Assembly (NCBI RefSeq): GCF_002946835.1
Contig: NZ_CP026652.1
Location: 1,798,001-1,862,000 of the forward strand
Length of the DNA stretch: 64,000 nucleotides
Reading direction: 5' to 3'
Source of the DNA: Streptomyces dengpaensis
GTDB lineage: Bacteria; Actinomycetota; Actinomycetes; Streptomycetales; Streptomycetaceae
Part shown: piece after piece, positions 1-7,508 of the stretch
How the letters are laid out: the number at the start of each line of letters is the position of its first letter
Numbering within the stretch: position 1 is the stretch's first letter
Translations under genes and position numbers: made by a program
The notes under the pieces: generated by a model
Database searches by the model: none
Seen by the model: the letters and a program-made list of their open reading frames with translations, nothing else
What the model was told of the DNA's origin: nothing

Positions 1-1349
1 CGGGCGACGGCGTCCTCGTCGACGTGCAGCAGGCGGGTGTCCTCGACGACAGGATTGCCGCCCACGAGGGAGAGCGTGACCGGGGCCGCCGCTCCGAAGA
101 CCAGCGCGGTCACCGGGTCGGCGATCGAGGCGTGCGCCAGGGTGTCCAGCTTCCACAGGACGAGGTCGGCGAGCTTGCCCGCCTCCAGGGAGCCGATCTC
201 CGCGGCGCGGCCCAGGACTTGGGCGCCGCCGTACGTGCCGAGGCGCAGCGCCTGGCGGGCGTTCAGGGCGGCCTCGCGGTGGGCGCCGAGGCGGTTGATG
301 AGGAGTGCGTTGCGCAGTTCGGTGTGCAGCTCGCCCGACTCGTTCGACGCGGTGCCGTCGACGCCGAGGCCGACGGGGACGCCGGCCGCCAGCATGTCGG
401 GGACGCGCGCGATGCCTGCCGCCAGGCGGGCGTTGGAGGAGGGGCAGTGGGCCACACCCGTCTTCGTACGGGCGAAGGCGGCGATGTCGGAGTCGTTCAT
501 GTGGACGCAGTGCGCCATCCACACGTCCTCGCCGAGCCAGCCGGTGGATGCGAAGTAGTCGGTCGGGCCCATGCCGAAGAGTTCGTGGCAGAACTTCTCC
601 TCCTCGACGGTCTCGCTGCCGTGGGTGTGCAGGCGTACGCCGAGGCGGCGGGCCAGTTCGGCGCCCTGCTTCATCAGCTCGGTGGAGACAGAGAACGGCG
701 AGCAGGGGGCGACCGCGACCTGGGTCATCGCGTCGAAGGAGGCGTCGTGGTGCTTTCCGACGGTCTCCTCGGTGGCGGCGAGGGCGCCTTCGATGGTCTC
801 GACGGCGAAGTCCGGCGGCAGACCGCCGTCCTTCTCGCTGCGGTCCATGGAGCCGCGGGCGAGGGTGAAGCGGACGCCCGTCTCGCGGGCGGCCCGGATG
901 ATGGCGCCGGACAGGTCGCCGGAGCCCTTCGGGAAGACGTAGTGGTGGTCCATGGCGGTGGTGACGCCGCCGCGGGCCATCATGGCGAGGGAGCCCTGCG
1001 CGGCGGCGTACACCATCTTCTCGTCGATGTGCGCCCAGGTCGGGTAGAGGGCGACGAGCCAGTTGAAGAGGTTGTGGTCCGTGGCCAGGCCGCGGGTGAT
1101 CCACTGGTAGAAGTGGTGATGGGTGTTCACCAGGCCGGGCGTGGCCAGGTGACCTGTGCCGTCGACGCGGCGGACCACGTTCTCCAGGTTCTCGGGAGCC
1201 TTTCCGGTGCCCACCGACTCGATCTTGTTGCCGGCGACGACGATGTGGCCGGACGCGTACTCGGTGTCGGTGGCGTCCACGGTCGCGATCGCGCAGTTCT
1301 CGATGACGATGCGCGGGGCTGCTGCCGGTGCTGCTGCCGGTGCTGCCAT
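1..1349 (-). CDS. 8-oxoguanine deaminase (amidohydrolase), C-terminus cut by window edge
   Basis: This is a metal-dependent amidohydrolase of the guanine/8-oxoguanine deaminase and chlorohydrolase type. The ATG at 1347-1349 opens an Ala/Pro-rich N-terminus, followed by the metal-binding motif NTHHHFYQWI, an HTHGSETVEE stretch, AHCVHMNDSD, and the late DGTASNESGELH motif that carries the catalytic Asp. The reading frame is open to base 1, so the C-terminal end lies outside the window. It lies upstream of the uricase operon on the same strand, which supports purine-base deamination feeding uric acid breakdown. A related N-ethylammeline/atrazine-type substrate cannot be excluded from sequence alone, but context favours 8-oxoguanine or guanine. 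Confidence 0.85.
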   Translation of the reverse strand, partial: MAAPAAAPAAAPRIVIENCAIATVDATDTEYASGHIVVAGNKIESVGTGKAPENLENVVRRVDGTGHLATPGLVNTHHHFYQWITRGLATDHNLFNWLVALYPTWAHIDEKMVYAAAQGSLAMMARGGVTTAMDHHYVFPKGSGDLSGAIIRAARETGVRFTLARGSMDRSEKDGGLPPDFAVETIEGALAATEETVGKHHDASFDAMTQVAVAPCSPFSVSTELMKQGAELARRLGVRLHTHGSETVEEEKFCHELFGMGPTDYFASTGWLGEDVWMAHCVHMNDSDIAAFARTKTGVAHCPSSNARLAAGIARVPDMLAAGVPVGLGVDGTASNESGELHTELRNALLINRLGAHREAALNARQALRLGTYGGAQVLGRAAEIGSLEAGKLADLVLWKLDTLAHASIADPVTALVFGAAAPVTLSLVGGNPVVEDTRLLHVDEDAVA

Positions 1350-1363
1350 GGCGGTGCGTCCTT

Positions 1364-1409
1364 TGTCTCTCAGGAGCGGTGTCTCAGGAGCGGTGTCTCA
1401 AGAGCGCTC
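1364..1409. repeat. short tandem repeat upstream of the deaminase
   Basis: About three copies of a 14-base unit close to TCTCAGGAGCGGTG lie in the 104-base gap between the uricase stop and the deaminase start. The repeat sits just upstream of the deaminase start codon. Its function is unknown. Confidence 0.5.
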
Positions 1410-1453
1410 TCGCGGGGGGCGATCTCTCGGGTGCGGTGGGGCACGGCAGGGTG

Positions 1454-2413
1454 TCAGAGGTTGGTCATGTCGACCGGGATCCGCGGCTCGGCGCCGTCCC
1501 GCAGGATCGTGGCCTCGATGAGGCCGTACGGGCGGTCGGCCGCGAAGTAGACAGCCCCATCGGCGGTATCGTTCTCGAGCCCGAACGGCTTCAGGTCCAC
1601 CAGGAAGTGGTGCTTGTTCGGGAGCGAGAAGCGGACCTCGTCGATCTCGCCGCGGTTCTCGATGATCCGCGAACCCATCTGGTACAGGGTCTGCTGGAGC
1701 GACAGCGAGTACGTCTCCGCGAAGGCCTGGAGCATGTGCTTCCTGACCTGGTCGTAGGACTTCTCCCAGTCGGGCATCTTCTGCTCGTCACCAGTCCAGT
1801 TGAAGCGCCAGCGGCCGGAGACCTCGGTGGCCAGGATGCGGTCGTACGCCTCGGGGAGCGTCGTGTACTTGTCCTTGACGTAGCCCCAGAACTCGGAGTT
1901 CGTCGAGTTCATCACGACGAGGTCCTTCAGCCCTGAGATGACCTCCCACGTCTCACCGTCATAGGTGATCTGGGTGAGGCGGGTCTCCTGGCCCTTGCGG
2001 ACGAAGGAGTGCCGGGCCTCGTCCGCGCCGCCGGTGGACCCGGAGCCGGCGTCCGAGGTCTCGATGCGCTCCCAGGCGTACTCCTCGATGCGGATGCGCG
2101 CCGTCTTGATCGGCTCCTGCGAGGTCACGAAGTGCCGGGCGAGATGGATGCCGAACTGCTCGGCGGACTCGATGCCGTACTCCTTGGCGAACGCGTACAC
2201 CGTGTTCTTGGTGGTGTCGGTGGGCAGGACGTTGGCGTTCGAGCCGAAGTAGTGGACCTCGTCCATGTCGCCGGACAGCGACACGGAGACGTTGAGGTCC
2301 TTGATGTGGTGGGTGGCGCCGTCCCGCGTGATCTTTACGACGCGGTTCTCTGCTTTCCCGTACTGGTTCGGGCCGAGAATCGCAGGGCGGGCAGGGCGGG
2401 AAGAGGCTGTCAT
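1454..2413 (-). CDS. uox: urate oxidase (uricase)
   Basis: Cofactor-free urate oxidase of 319 residues, a normal length for the family, oxidising urate to 5-hydroxyisourate. Recognisable motifs are LGPNQYGKAENRVVKI near the N-terminus, the TKNTVYAFAKE segment that carries the catalytic Thr and Lys pair of one tunnelling-fold repeat, HLARHFV, and the second repeat with LPNKHHFLVDLKPFG. It follows the 5-hydroxyisourate hydrolase gene after a short gap, and the three genes uraD-uraH-uox run in one direction, so they are likely cotranscribed. The enzyme should be a cytoplasmic homotetramer. Confidence 0.95.
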   Translation of the reverse strand: MTASSRPARPAILGPNQYGKAENRVVKITRDGATHHIKDLNVSVSLSGDMDEVHYFGSNANVLPTDTTKNTVYAFAKEYGIESAEQFGIHLARHFVTSQEPIKTARIRIEEYAWERIETSDAGSGSTGGADEARHSFVRKGQETRLTQITYDGETWEVISGLKDLVVMNSTNSEFWGYVKDKYTTLPEAYDRILATEVSGRWRFNWTGDEQKMPDWEKSYDQVRKHMLQAFAETYSLSLQQTLYQMGSRIIENRGEIDEVRFSLPNKHHFLVDLKPFGLENDTADGAVYFAADRPYGLIEATILRDGAEPRIPVDMTNL

Positions 2414-2419
2414 GGTCTG

Positions 2420-2827
2420 CTAGCTCCCTCGGTAAACGGAGTAGCCGAACGGGTTGAGCAGCAGCGGTACGTGATAGTGCTCGCCCGGCCTGACGGCGAA
2501 GGTGACGGTCACCTCGGGGAAGAACGTGCCGCTGTCCCGATGCGCGGGGGCGTCCTGCTGTGCCTCGGCTTGTTTCGTGGCGGTTTGCTTCTTGGCGGTG
2601 AAGTAGGCCTCGGTCGCGAAGTCGAGGCGTACGTGGGTGGTGCCCTCCGGCAGCGCCGGCAGGTCCTTGCAGCGCCCGTCCGCGTCGGTCGCGGATCCGC
2701 CGAGCGCCAGCCACCGCGCGCCGGACCCGCTGCGGGCCGACAGTGCGACGGCGACGCCCTCGGCGGGGCGGCCGATGCTGGTGTCCAGGATGTGGGTGGA
2801 CACGGAGGCCGTGGTGTCGGTGCTCAT
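2420..2827 (-). CDS. uraH: 5-hydroxyisourate hydrolase (transthyretin-like)
   Basis: A 135-residue transthyretin-like protein that hydrolyses 5-hydroxyisourate to OHCU. It shows the N-terminal THILDTSIGRPAEGV signature (active-site His) and ends with the family's diagnostic YRGS tetrapeptide. A charged insert at about residues 77-95 (KKQTATKQAEAQQD) is longer than in most homologues. The start ATG overlaps the stop of the upstream decarboxylase gene as ATGA (2824-2827), which implies translational coupling. The ring-opened product is handed to the OHCU decarboxylase encoded next to it. Confidence 0.95.
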   Translation of the reverse strand: MSTDTTASVSTHILDTSIGRPAEGVAVALSARSGSGARWLALGGSATDADGRCKDLPALPEGTTHVRLDFATEAYFTAKKQTATKQAEAQQDAPAHRDSGTFFPEVTVTFAVRPGEHYHVPLLLNPFGYSVYRGS

Positions 2828-3339
2828 GCCTGATCTTCCTGTACGAGATGGCCGAGGCGGATGCGGTTGATCTTGCCCAGCTCGGCGCGGACGTTCTCGC
2901 CCTCCTGCTCGGGCGTGTTGCCGATCCGTTCCTTGACCGCGTCGCGCATCTGCTCGCCGGTCCGGCCGGTGGCGCAGATGAGGAAGACGTGGCCGAACTT
3001 CTCCTGGTAGGCCAGGTTCAGTTCGAGCATCTCGGCCTTGAGATCGTCGGAGGCGCCGGCCATGCCGCGCTGCTCCCGGGACGAGGTCGGATCCCCCGGC
3101 TTCGGCCGCCCGATCGGCGGGTGCCCGGCCATCGCCTCCTCCAGGTCCGCGGTGGTGAGCTGGGCCATGGCGGCGTCGCTCGCGGCGAAGAGGCCGGCGG
3201 CGGTGGCGTAGGGGCGGCCGGCGAGCAGGGCACTCCCCCATACCGATGAGGCGCACACCTCGTGGAGGGCGGCGGAAGCCGCGTGCTCCTCCAGGGAGTT
3301 GAACCGGGCGAGGCCGCCAGGTGTCGTACTCGACGTCAC
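2824..3339 (-). CDS. uraD: 2-oxo-4-hydroxy-4-carboxy-5-ureidoimidazoline (OHCU) decarboxylase
   Basis: A 171-residue UraD-type decarboxylase that converts OHCU to S-allantoin. The family signature AGHPPIGRP, with the catalytic His, is followed by SREQRG, the LNLAYQEKFGHVF segment and ICATGRT. I chose the GTG at 3337-3339 because a GGAGG ribosome site lies about 8 bases upstream; an in-frame ATG further upstream has a non-conserved leader. It is the first gene of the uraD-uraH-uox operon, and its promoter region carries a perfect TCAACA-N3-TGTTGA palindrome. Confidence 0.93.
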   Translation of the reverse strand: MTSSTTPGGLARFNSLEEHAASAALHEVCASSVWGSALLAGRPYATAAGLFAASDAAMAQLTTADLEEAMAGHPPIGRPKPGDPTSSREQRGMAGASDDLKAEMLELNLAYQEKFGHVFLICATGRTGEQMRDAVKERIGNTPEQEGENVRAELGKINRIRLGHLVQEDQA

Positions 3340-3403
3340 GGGAAGCCTCCGTGGCCTTGTGCTGGACGGGCTGCGGATAGCTAACGCCCTCGGCAACACC
3401 GCG

Positions 3404-3418
3404 TCAACACTTTGTTGA
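3404..3418. promoter_or_regulatory. palindromic operator candidate upstream of uraD
   Basis: Perfect inverted repeat TCAACA-CTT-TGTTGA about 65 bases upstream of the uraD start. Its position fits an operator for a regulator of the uricolysis operon. Which protein binds it is not visible; the small HTH protein encoded at 3583-3951 is one neighbour to consider. Confidence 0.5.
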
Positions 3419-3582
3419 AAAATGCGGGTAACGAAAACCGCCGTCCGGGACAGTCCGGACGGCGGCGAGGGCGAGGGGGCGCACCCTGAGGCGGAGGGGG
3501 CGCATCCGGAGGTGAGGGAGCGCGCCCCGAGACGGAAGTGACCAGCTCAGGGCCCGAGAGCGGTGGCGCAGGTGGCGCCCCC

Positions 3583-3951
3583 TCACGCCCCTTTCTCGCG
3601 GTTGAGGTAGTTGTAGACGGTGAACCGGCTCACTCCGAGCGCGCTCGCCACCGTCTCCACGCCGTGCCGCACGGAGAAGGCTCCGCGCGCTTCCAGTATG
3701 CGCACCACTTCCTGCTTGGCCTTGCGGTCGAGGTCGGCCAGCGGCTTGCCCTGCCTGCGCTCCAGGGCGGCCAGGATGTGGTCGAGGGAGTCGGCGAGCT
3801 GGGGCAGTCGTACGGCGACGACGTCCACGCCCTCCCAGGACAGCACGACATCATCGGCACCGGCCTCGCCGGGAGGCAGCATCTCGCCCCCCATGGCGTC
3901 GACCAGCGGCTTGACCGCCGCGACGAAGGGGTCGTCCCCGATGCCGGTCAC
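3583..3951 (-). CDS. small helix-turn-helix protein (DauR/YheO-type HTH)
   Basis: A 122-residue protein with a C-terminal helix-turn-helix at about residues 75-118 (VASALGVSRFTVYNYLN), resembling the HTH_22 domain of DauR/YheO-type regulators. The N-terminal half (about residues 5-65) is short compared with the PAS-like domain of those proteins. The GTG start at 3949-3951 overlaps the stop of the upstream gene as GTGA, so the pair is probably translationally coupled. Its place beside the uricase operon suggests a role in regulating purine catabolism, but no target can be assigned from sequence. Confidence 0.75.
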   Translation of the reverse strand: MTGIGDDPFVAAVKPLVDAMGGEMLPPGEAGADDVVLSWEGVDVVAVRLPQLADSLDHILAALERRQGKPLADLDRKAKQEVVRILEARGAFSVRHGVETVASALGVSRFTVYNYLNREKGA

Positions 3952-4199
3952 CTGTCGCCCTCCTCGACCACGTTCACCTGCAGCGAGATCCTGGTGGCGC
4001 CCGCTTCCAGGGCCTTGCGCAGCAGCGCGTCGACCGCGGTGAGCACCACGTCCGCACCGCCCTCCGCCGTGTTGCCGAAGGGGCCGACGTCCACGGCGTC
4101 CAGCTCGGACGCCTCGATGACCTCGCGGGCGACCAACGCGTGCGGGGGCGCCTCGTCTAGGTCGAAGGGCTCGGTCGTGAACTCCACTCTCAATCGCAC
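3948..4199 (-). CDS. thiamine-binding/MTH1187-family small protein
   Basis: An 83-residue protein with the compact alternating beta-alpha pattern of the MTH1187/YkoF thiamine-binding family. The segment VDVGPFGNTAEGG is followed by a helix VDALLRKALEAGATR and a final strand ISLQVNVVE. The GTG at 4197-4199 sits behind a G-rich stretch; longer upstream reading gives an Arg/Cys-rich leader that does not look conserved. It is coupled to the HTH gene. The ligand could be thiamine or another small molecule; family-based function is weakly established. Confidence 0.6.
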   Translation of the reverse strand: MRLRVEFTTEPFDLDEAPPHALVAREVIEASELDAVDVGPFGNTAEGGADVVLTAVDALLRKALEAGATRISLQVNVVEEGDR

Positions 4200-4294
4200 T
4201 GTGCCCCCATGGCATCGGCTCTGACCTGCGCGTTCCCTCAGTCCTCCGACTGAGAGGGCACATCTGGGGCACATTCCCCCGCCAGGGCACCGAA

Positions 4295-4520
4295 CGCCCG
4301 GCCACCGCCACCCTGGTCCGTTCCTCTGCCTCAGGGAAGAGGTGGCAATAGACGTTCAGGGTCATCGCAGCGTTGGTGTGCCCCAATCGCTCCGGCACGA
4401 CCTTAACGGACTCCCCCCGCGGCGATCAGCAGAGATGCGCAGGCATGCCGTAGGGCGTGGGGTCCGGTGCCCTTGGGGAGCTTGACCTTGGCCATGGCTG
4501 GACGCCAGAGGCGCTCGATG
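4295..4520 (-). pseudogene. tyrosine recombinase (integrase) relic, frameshifted C-terminal fragment
   Basis: Two reading frames on the minus strand join into the C-terminal core of a phage-type integrase. One reads LPKGTGPHALRHACASLL (box II with the HxxR pair) and the other reads PERLGHTNAAMTLNVYCHL, ending in the catalytic Tyr region. A run of six C at 4413-4418 creates the shift; with five, the reading continues through GESVKVVPERLGH. No N-terminal or core-binding domain is present upstream, so this is a truncated remnant of an integrated element. No tRNA or clear attachment site is visible nearby. Confidence 0.75.
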
Positions 4521-4796
4521 GAGTCGGCCGACCGCTGGCGCACCCAGGCCGCCCCGGGGGACGGCCGCAAGGCGAGAGGGAGCCCCGCCACCTCCGAAGC
4601 TCCCAACCCGCCCTTGAATCCCCCTACGTGAGGAGACCCGCCGATGGCAGTTGTTGGCAAGCGCGGCTGTTGGAAGTTGCGGAATGCTCCCGCGTCCGCT
4701 GGGCCGGCGCCCCGTGGGGCGTACATGATCACGGCCATGCGGACGAGGCAGGCCAAGGCGCCGATGATGTCGAAGCGGTCGACGGCGACGGCATTC

Positions 4797-5360
4797 TCAA
4801 GGAGCGCGCAGGCCCCGGTCGGCGAAGGCGATCAGCCACTCGAAGCTCTCGTCGATGTCGGCGCTCCACTGGAAGCCGTTGGCCACCTGCAACGTGGCGA
4901 AGCCGTGGCAGAGGCTGCGGAGCATGCGCAGGGCGTGGTCCACGTCGGACTCTCCGATCTCGTAGCCGCGCAGGACCGCCGTGAACGCGCCGAGCAGCCG
5001 CTGACCCGCGATGGCCAGCGGATCGTCCGGGCCGGACGGTTCCACGCCGATCGTCGCGGCGTACCGGCCGGGGTGCTCCAGGACGAAGGCACGGAAGGCG
5101 CGCGCCGCGGCCGCCAGGGCGTCGCGGCCCGCGCACCCTTGGACCGCGCCGCCGACGGCGTCGGCAGCCTCGCGCAACGCCAGGGCCGCGATGCGCCGGT
5201 TGAGGTCTTCCTGGCCGCCCACGTGCTTGTACAGGGACGGGGTACGCACGCCCACCCGCTCGGCCAGCAAACCCATCGTCAGGTTGGCGAGGCCCACCTC
5301 GTCGGCGAGGGCGGCACCCGCCGCGACCACGGCCGCCGGGTCCAGGCCGACCCTAGGCAC
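4797..5360 (-). CDS. TetR-family transcriptional repressor
   Basis: A 187-residue TetR protein. The N-terminal helix-turn-helix spans about residues 10-50 (ANLTMGLLAERVGVRTPSLYKHV), followed by an all-helical ligand domain of the TetR_C_33/WHG type. It overlaps the 3' end of the alpha/beta hydrolase gene by 8 bases and is therefore probably expressed from the hydrolase promoter. A strong palindrome at 6206-6224 ahead of the hydrolase is a plausible autoregulatory operator. The inducing ligand is likely a hydrolase substrate, but this is inference. Confidence 0.88.
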   Translation of the reverse strand: MPRVGLDPAAVVAAGAALADEVGLANLTMGLLAERVGVRTPSLYKHVGGQEDLNRRIAALALREAADAVGGAVQGCAGRDALAAAARAFRAFVLEHPGRYAATIGVEPSGPDDPLAIAGQRLLGAFTAVLRGYEIGESDVDHALRMLRSLCHGFATLQVANGFQWSADIDESFEWLIAFADRGLRAP

Positions 5361-6189
5361 GAGCGGCGTCCGATCCGAAGAAGGCGAGCATGAGCGAAAC
5401 CACCTGGTCGGGGAACTGGTCGTGCGGGTAGTGCCCGGCGCCCTCGATCATCTCAAGGCGACCGAGGCCGGACGGCAGGGCATCGACGATCGCCGAACCC
5501 TCGGCGTGCGGGTCGGCCCAGTCGGGGTCGAGCGTGCCCATCACGACCAGGACCGGGCAGCGGACGTTGCCGAGCTGCGCGCCGGCGTCGGTCGGGGCGC
5601 TGCGGCCCATGCCCTGCATGGCTTTCATCCGGCCCGGCTCGCGCAGCAGGGAGTCGATGCGGCGGAGCCGCTCGGCCCAGTCGGCCGGCTTCACGCCGGG
5701 GTAGGCCACGTCGAGGTACGTGCGCCAGAGCGGCACGCTGCCGAACGTGCCCGCGCCGAGCAGCCGCAGCATGCCCCGCCGGAAGCGCTTCACCCGCAGG
5801 TCGCCGAGGCGGATCGACTGCTTGCGGGTGAACGGCGCCAACTCGACAACCGCGGTGATCAGCGAGGGCTCCTGCGCCGCGGCGATGGTGGCGGCACCGC
5901 CGGAGATCGAGTGGCCGACGAGCATGGCCGGGCCGCCCAGGTGGCGGATCACGGCGAGCAGGTCGCCGGCGATGGCGGTGCGGCTCCAGGCCGGCCAGCC
6001 GACGCTGGACTCACCGCAGCCGCGCAGATCGACCACGGCGACCCGATAGCCCGCCGCCACCAGCGGCGGGATCACAGCACGGTACGCGGCGCGGCTGTCG
6101 CCCATGCCGTGCGCGAGAACGATCAGCGGGCCGGACCCCGCGACCTCGTAAGCGATCGTGCCGCCGTCGACGGCAAGGTTCTCGGTCAT
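5353..6189 (-). CDS. alpha/beta-fold hydrolase
   Basis: A 278-residue alpha/beta hydrolase. It has an oxyanion-hole HGMGDSR segment, the DLRGCGES turn, the nucleophile elbow GHSISGG, a late Asp in GTLDPDWADP and a catalytic His in GAGHYPH. The length is typical of small haloperoxidase/epoxide-hydrolase-like enzymes and there is no signal peptide. It forms a two-gene unit with the overlapping TetR gene. The reaction cannot be named from the sequence. Confidence 0.88.
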   Translation of the reverse strand: MTENLAVDGGTIAYEVAGSGPLIVLAHGMGDSRAAYRAVIPPLVAAGYRVAVVDLRGCGESSVGWPAWSRTAIAGDLLAVIRHLGGPAMLVGHSISGGAATIAAAQEPSLITAVVELAPFTRKQSIRLGDLRVKRFRRGMLRLLGAGTFGSVPLWRTYLDVAYPGVKPADWAERLRRIDSLLREPGRMKAMQGMGRSAPTDAGAQLGNVRCPVLVVMGTLDPDWADPHAEGSAIVDALPSGLGRLEMIEGAGHYPHDQFPDQVVSLMLAFFGSDAARA

Positions 6190-6205
6190 GACATCCCCCC
6201 AGGAC

Positions 6206-6224
6206 TAGCTAACTCCGTTAGCTA
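6206..6224. promoter_or_regulatory. TetR-type operator ahead of the hydrolase-tetR unit
   Basis: Perfect inverted repeat TAGCTAAC-TCC-GTTAGCTA just upstream of the hydrolase start. A second, imperfect set of TTAGC/GCTAA half-sites follows to 6245. Tandem sites of this kind are common for autoregulating TetR repressors, so the neighbouring TetR protein is the likely ligand. Confidence 0.7.
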
Positions 6225-6315
6225 AAAGCTAGCCTCATTAGCTAAACCTGTCAACGACGAACTCCCCAGCACGGCCAGGCGAGATGAGGTACGGCGAGGC
6301 TGTCGACGTGCCGCT

Positions 6316-6465
6316 CAAGCCCCTCCCGCGCCGCAGAGCGTCACTGATCGCGCTCCGAGGCAGCCGGTCCGGCCTGACCGCCCGCTGCAAACCCTCGCAG
6401 TTCAGACCCTTGTGCCTACGCAGCTCATCGAGTGCCGCCGCCAACTCGGCCGGCGCTGCACCCTC
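6316..6465 (-). pseudogene. possible relic of an XRE-type regulator N-terminus
   Basis: The minus strand encodes AELAAALDELRRHKGLNCEG followed shortly by LPRSAISDAL, which resembles the first 45 residues of actinobacterial helix-turn-helix proteins built as 'LRxLRxxSGLSYRxLE...LPRSTLxxAL'. The reading then runs out into unrelated sequence towards a stop at 6238, and no downstream domain follows. I read it as a truncated remnant in the 435-base gap between the hydrolase and hyi. Confidence 0.4.
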
Positions 6466-6513
6466 ACACGCGCTCAACCTCCTGTGCGGTGCCGTTCTCC
6501 CGGGGACCCCCTC

Positions 6514-6543
6514 TTGACAAGCACCGACACACGGCGGCAATCT
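6514..6543 (+). promoter_or_regulatory. possible promoter of hyi-glxR
   Basis: A consensus-like TTGACA lies at 6514-6519. The best partner about 18 bases on is CAATCT (6538-6543), a weak -10. It lies just upstream of the palindromic site at 6555-6578, so a repressor bound there could block it. Confidence 0.35.
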
Positions 6544-6554
6544 TCCATTACACA

Positions 6555-6578
6555 GAAACTAACTTCCGCAATACGGAA
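6555..6578. promoter_or_regulatory. regulator site shared with gcl, upstream of hyi
   Basis: This 24-base segment begins GAAACTAACTTC and ends with the palindrome TTCCGCAATACGGAA (6564-6578). It matches the segment at 11254-11277 ahead of gcl at 19 of 24 positions. It lies 47 bases before the hyi start. Both genes act in glyoxylate use from allantoin, so an IclR-type allantoin-pathway repressor (AllR in Streptomyces) is a reasonable candidate binder. Confidence 0.6.
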
Positions 6579-6624
6579 TCTCGACCGGCGACAACGGCGA
6601 CAACGGAAGGGAGCGCAGACGCCC

Positions 6625-7464
6625 ATGGGATTCGCAGAGCAGCGCTTCAACGTCAACCTGTCGATCCTCTTCACGGAACTCCCGCTCCTGGAGCGCCCCG
6701 CGGCCGCCGCCGCGGCGGGCTTCACCGCGGTCGAGCTGTGGTGGCCCTGGGTCGACTCCCCCACGCCCGAGCAGTCCGAGCTCGACGCGCTGAAGAAGGC
6801 GATCGAGGATGCGGGCGTCCAGCTCACGGGCCTGAACTTCTACGCCGGACAGCTGCCGGGCCCGGACCGGGGCGCCCTGTCGATCCCCGGCGCGGAGTCG
6901 GAGAAGTTCCGCGCGAACATCGACGTGGCGGCGGACTTCGCCCAGTCGCTCGGCTGCAAGGCCCTGAACGCCCTGTACGGCAACCGCGCCGAGGGCGTGG
7001 ACCCGGCCGAGCAGGACACACTCGCGCTGGAGAACCTGGTCCTCGCGGCCCGGGCCGCCGACCGCATCGGCGCGATCCTGCTGATCGAGGCGCTGAACAA
7101 GCCCGAGTCGCCGCTCTGCCCGATCGTGAGCGCACCCAAGGCGATCGAGATCGTGGACAAGGTCAACGAGGCGACCGGCCTCAGCAACGCCAGGTTCCTC
7201 ATGGACCTCTACCACCTGTCCATGAACGACGAGGACCTGCCGTCGGTCATCGAGCGGTACGCCGCCAAGACCGGCCACGTGCAGATCGCCGACAACCCCG
7301 GCCGCGGCGCCCCCGGCACCGGCACCCTCCCCCTGGAAGACCTCCTCGGCCAGCTGCGCAAGGCTGGTTACGAGGGCTGGGTCGGCCTGGAGTACAAGCC
7401 GGGTGACCGCCCGAGCACGCAGGCCTTCGCGTGGCTCCCGCGCGAGGCCCGAGCCGCCCGCTGA
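6625..7464 (+). CDS. hyi: hydroxypyruvate isomerase
   Basis: A 279-residue xylose-isomerase-like TIM barrel of the hydroxypyruvate isomerase family, interconverting hydroxypyruvate and tartronate semialdehyde. Motifs include NVNLSILFTELPLLERPAAA at the start, VELWWPW, LLIEALNKPE (metal-binding Glu), LMDLYHLSMNDEDL and the C-terminal WVGLEYKPG. The ATG at 6625 is preceded by a GGAAGGGA ribosome site. It is the first gene of hyi-glxR and is preceded by the palindromic site shared with gcl. Together the three genes convert glyoxylate from ureide breakdown to glycerate. Confidence 0.92.
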   Translation: MGFAEQRFNVNLSILFTELPLLERPAAAAAAGFTAVELWWPWVDSPTPEQSELDALKKAIEDAGVQLTGLNFYAGQLPGPDRGALSIPGAESEKFRANIDVAADFAQSLGCKALNALYGNRAEGVDPAEQDTLALENLVLAARAADRIGAILLIEALNKPESPLCPIVSAPKAIEIVDKVNEATGLSNARFLMDLYHLSMNDEDLPSVIERYAAKTGHVQIADNPGRGAPGTGTLPLEDLLGQLRKAGYEGWVGLEYKPGDRPSTQAFAWLPREARAAR

Positions 7465-7508
7465 GCGGCAACCCCCAGACGTAGCAGAGCAGTTGGAGAG
7501 GCACCCTC

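Noticed and set aside
24..1550. Long plus-strand frame of 508 codons at the left edge
   Set aside because: It is the antisense shadow of the 8-oxoguanine deaminase gene; its translation is Gly/Arg/Val-rich with no domain, while the minus strand gives a clear amidohydrolase.
4640..4796. Insertion-sequence transposase tail upstream of the integrase relic
   Set aside because: A minus-strand stretch around FDIIGALACLVRMAVIMYAP is faintly reminiscent of IS5-type C-termini, but it is too short and no terminal repeats are visible.
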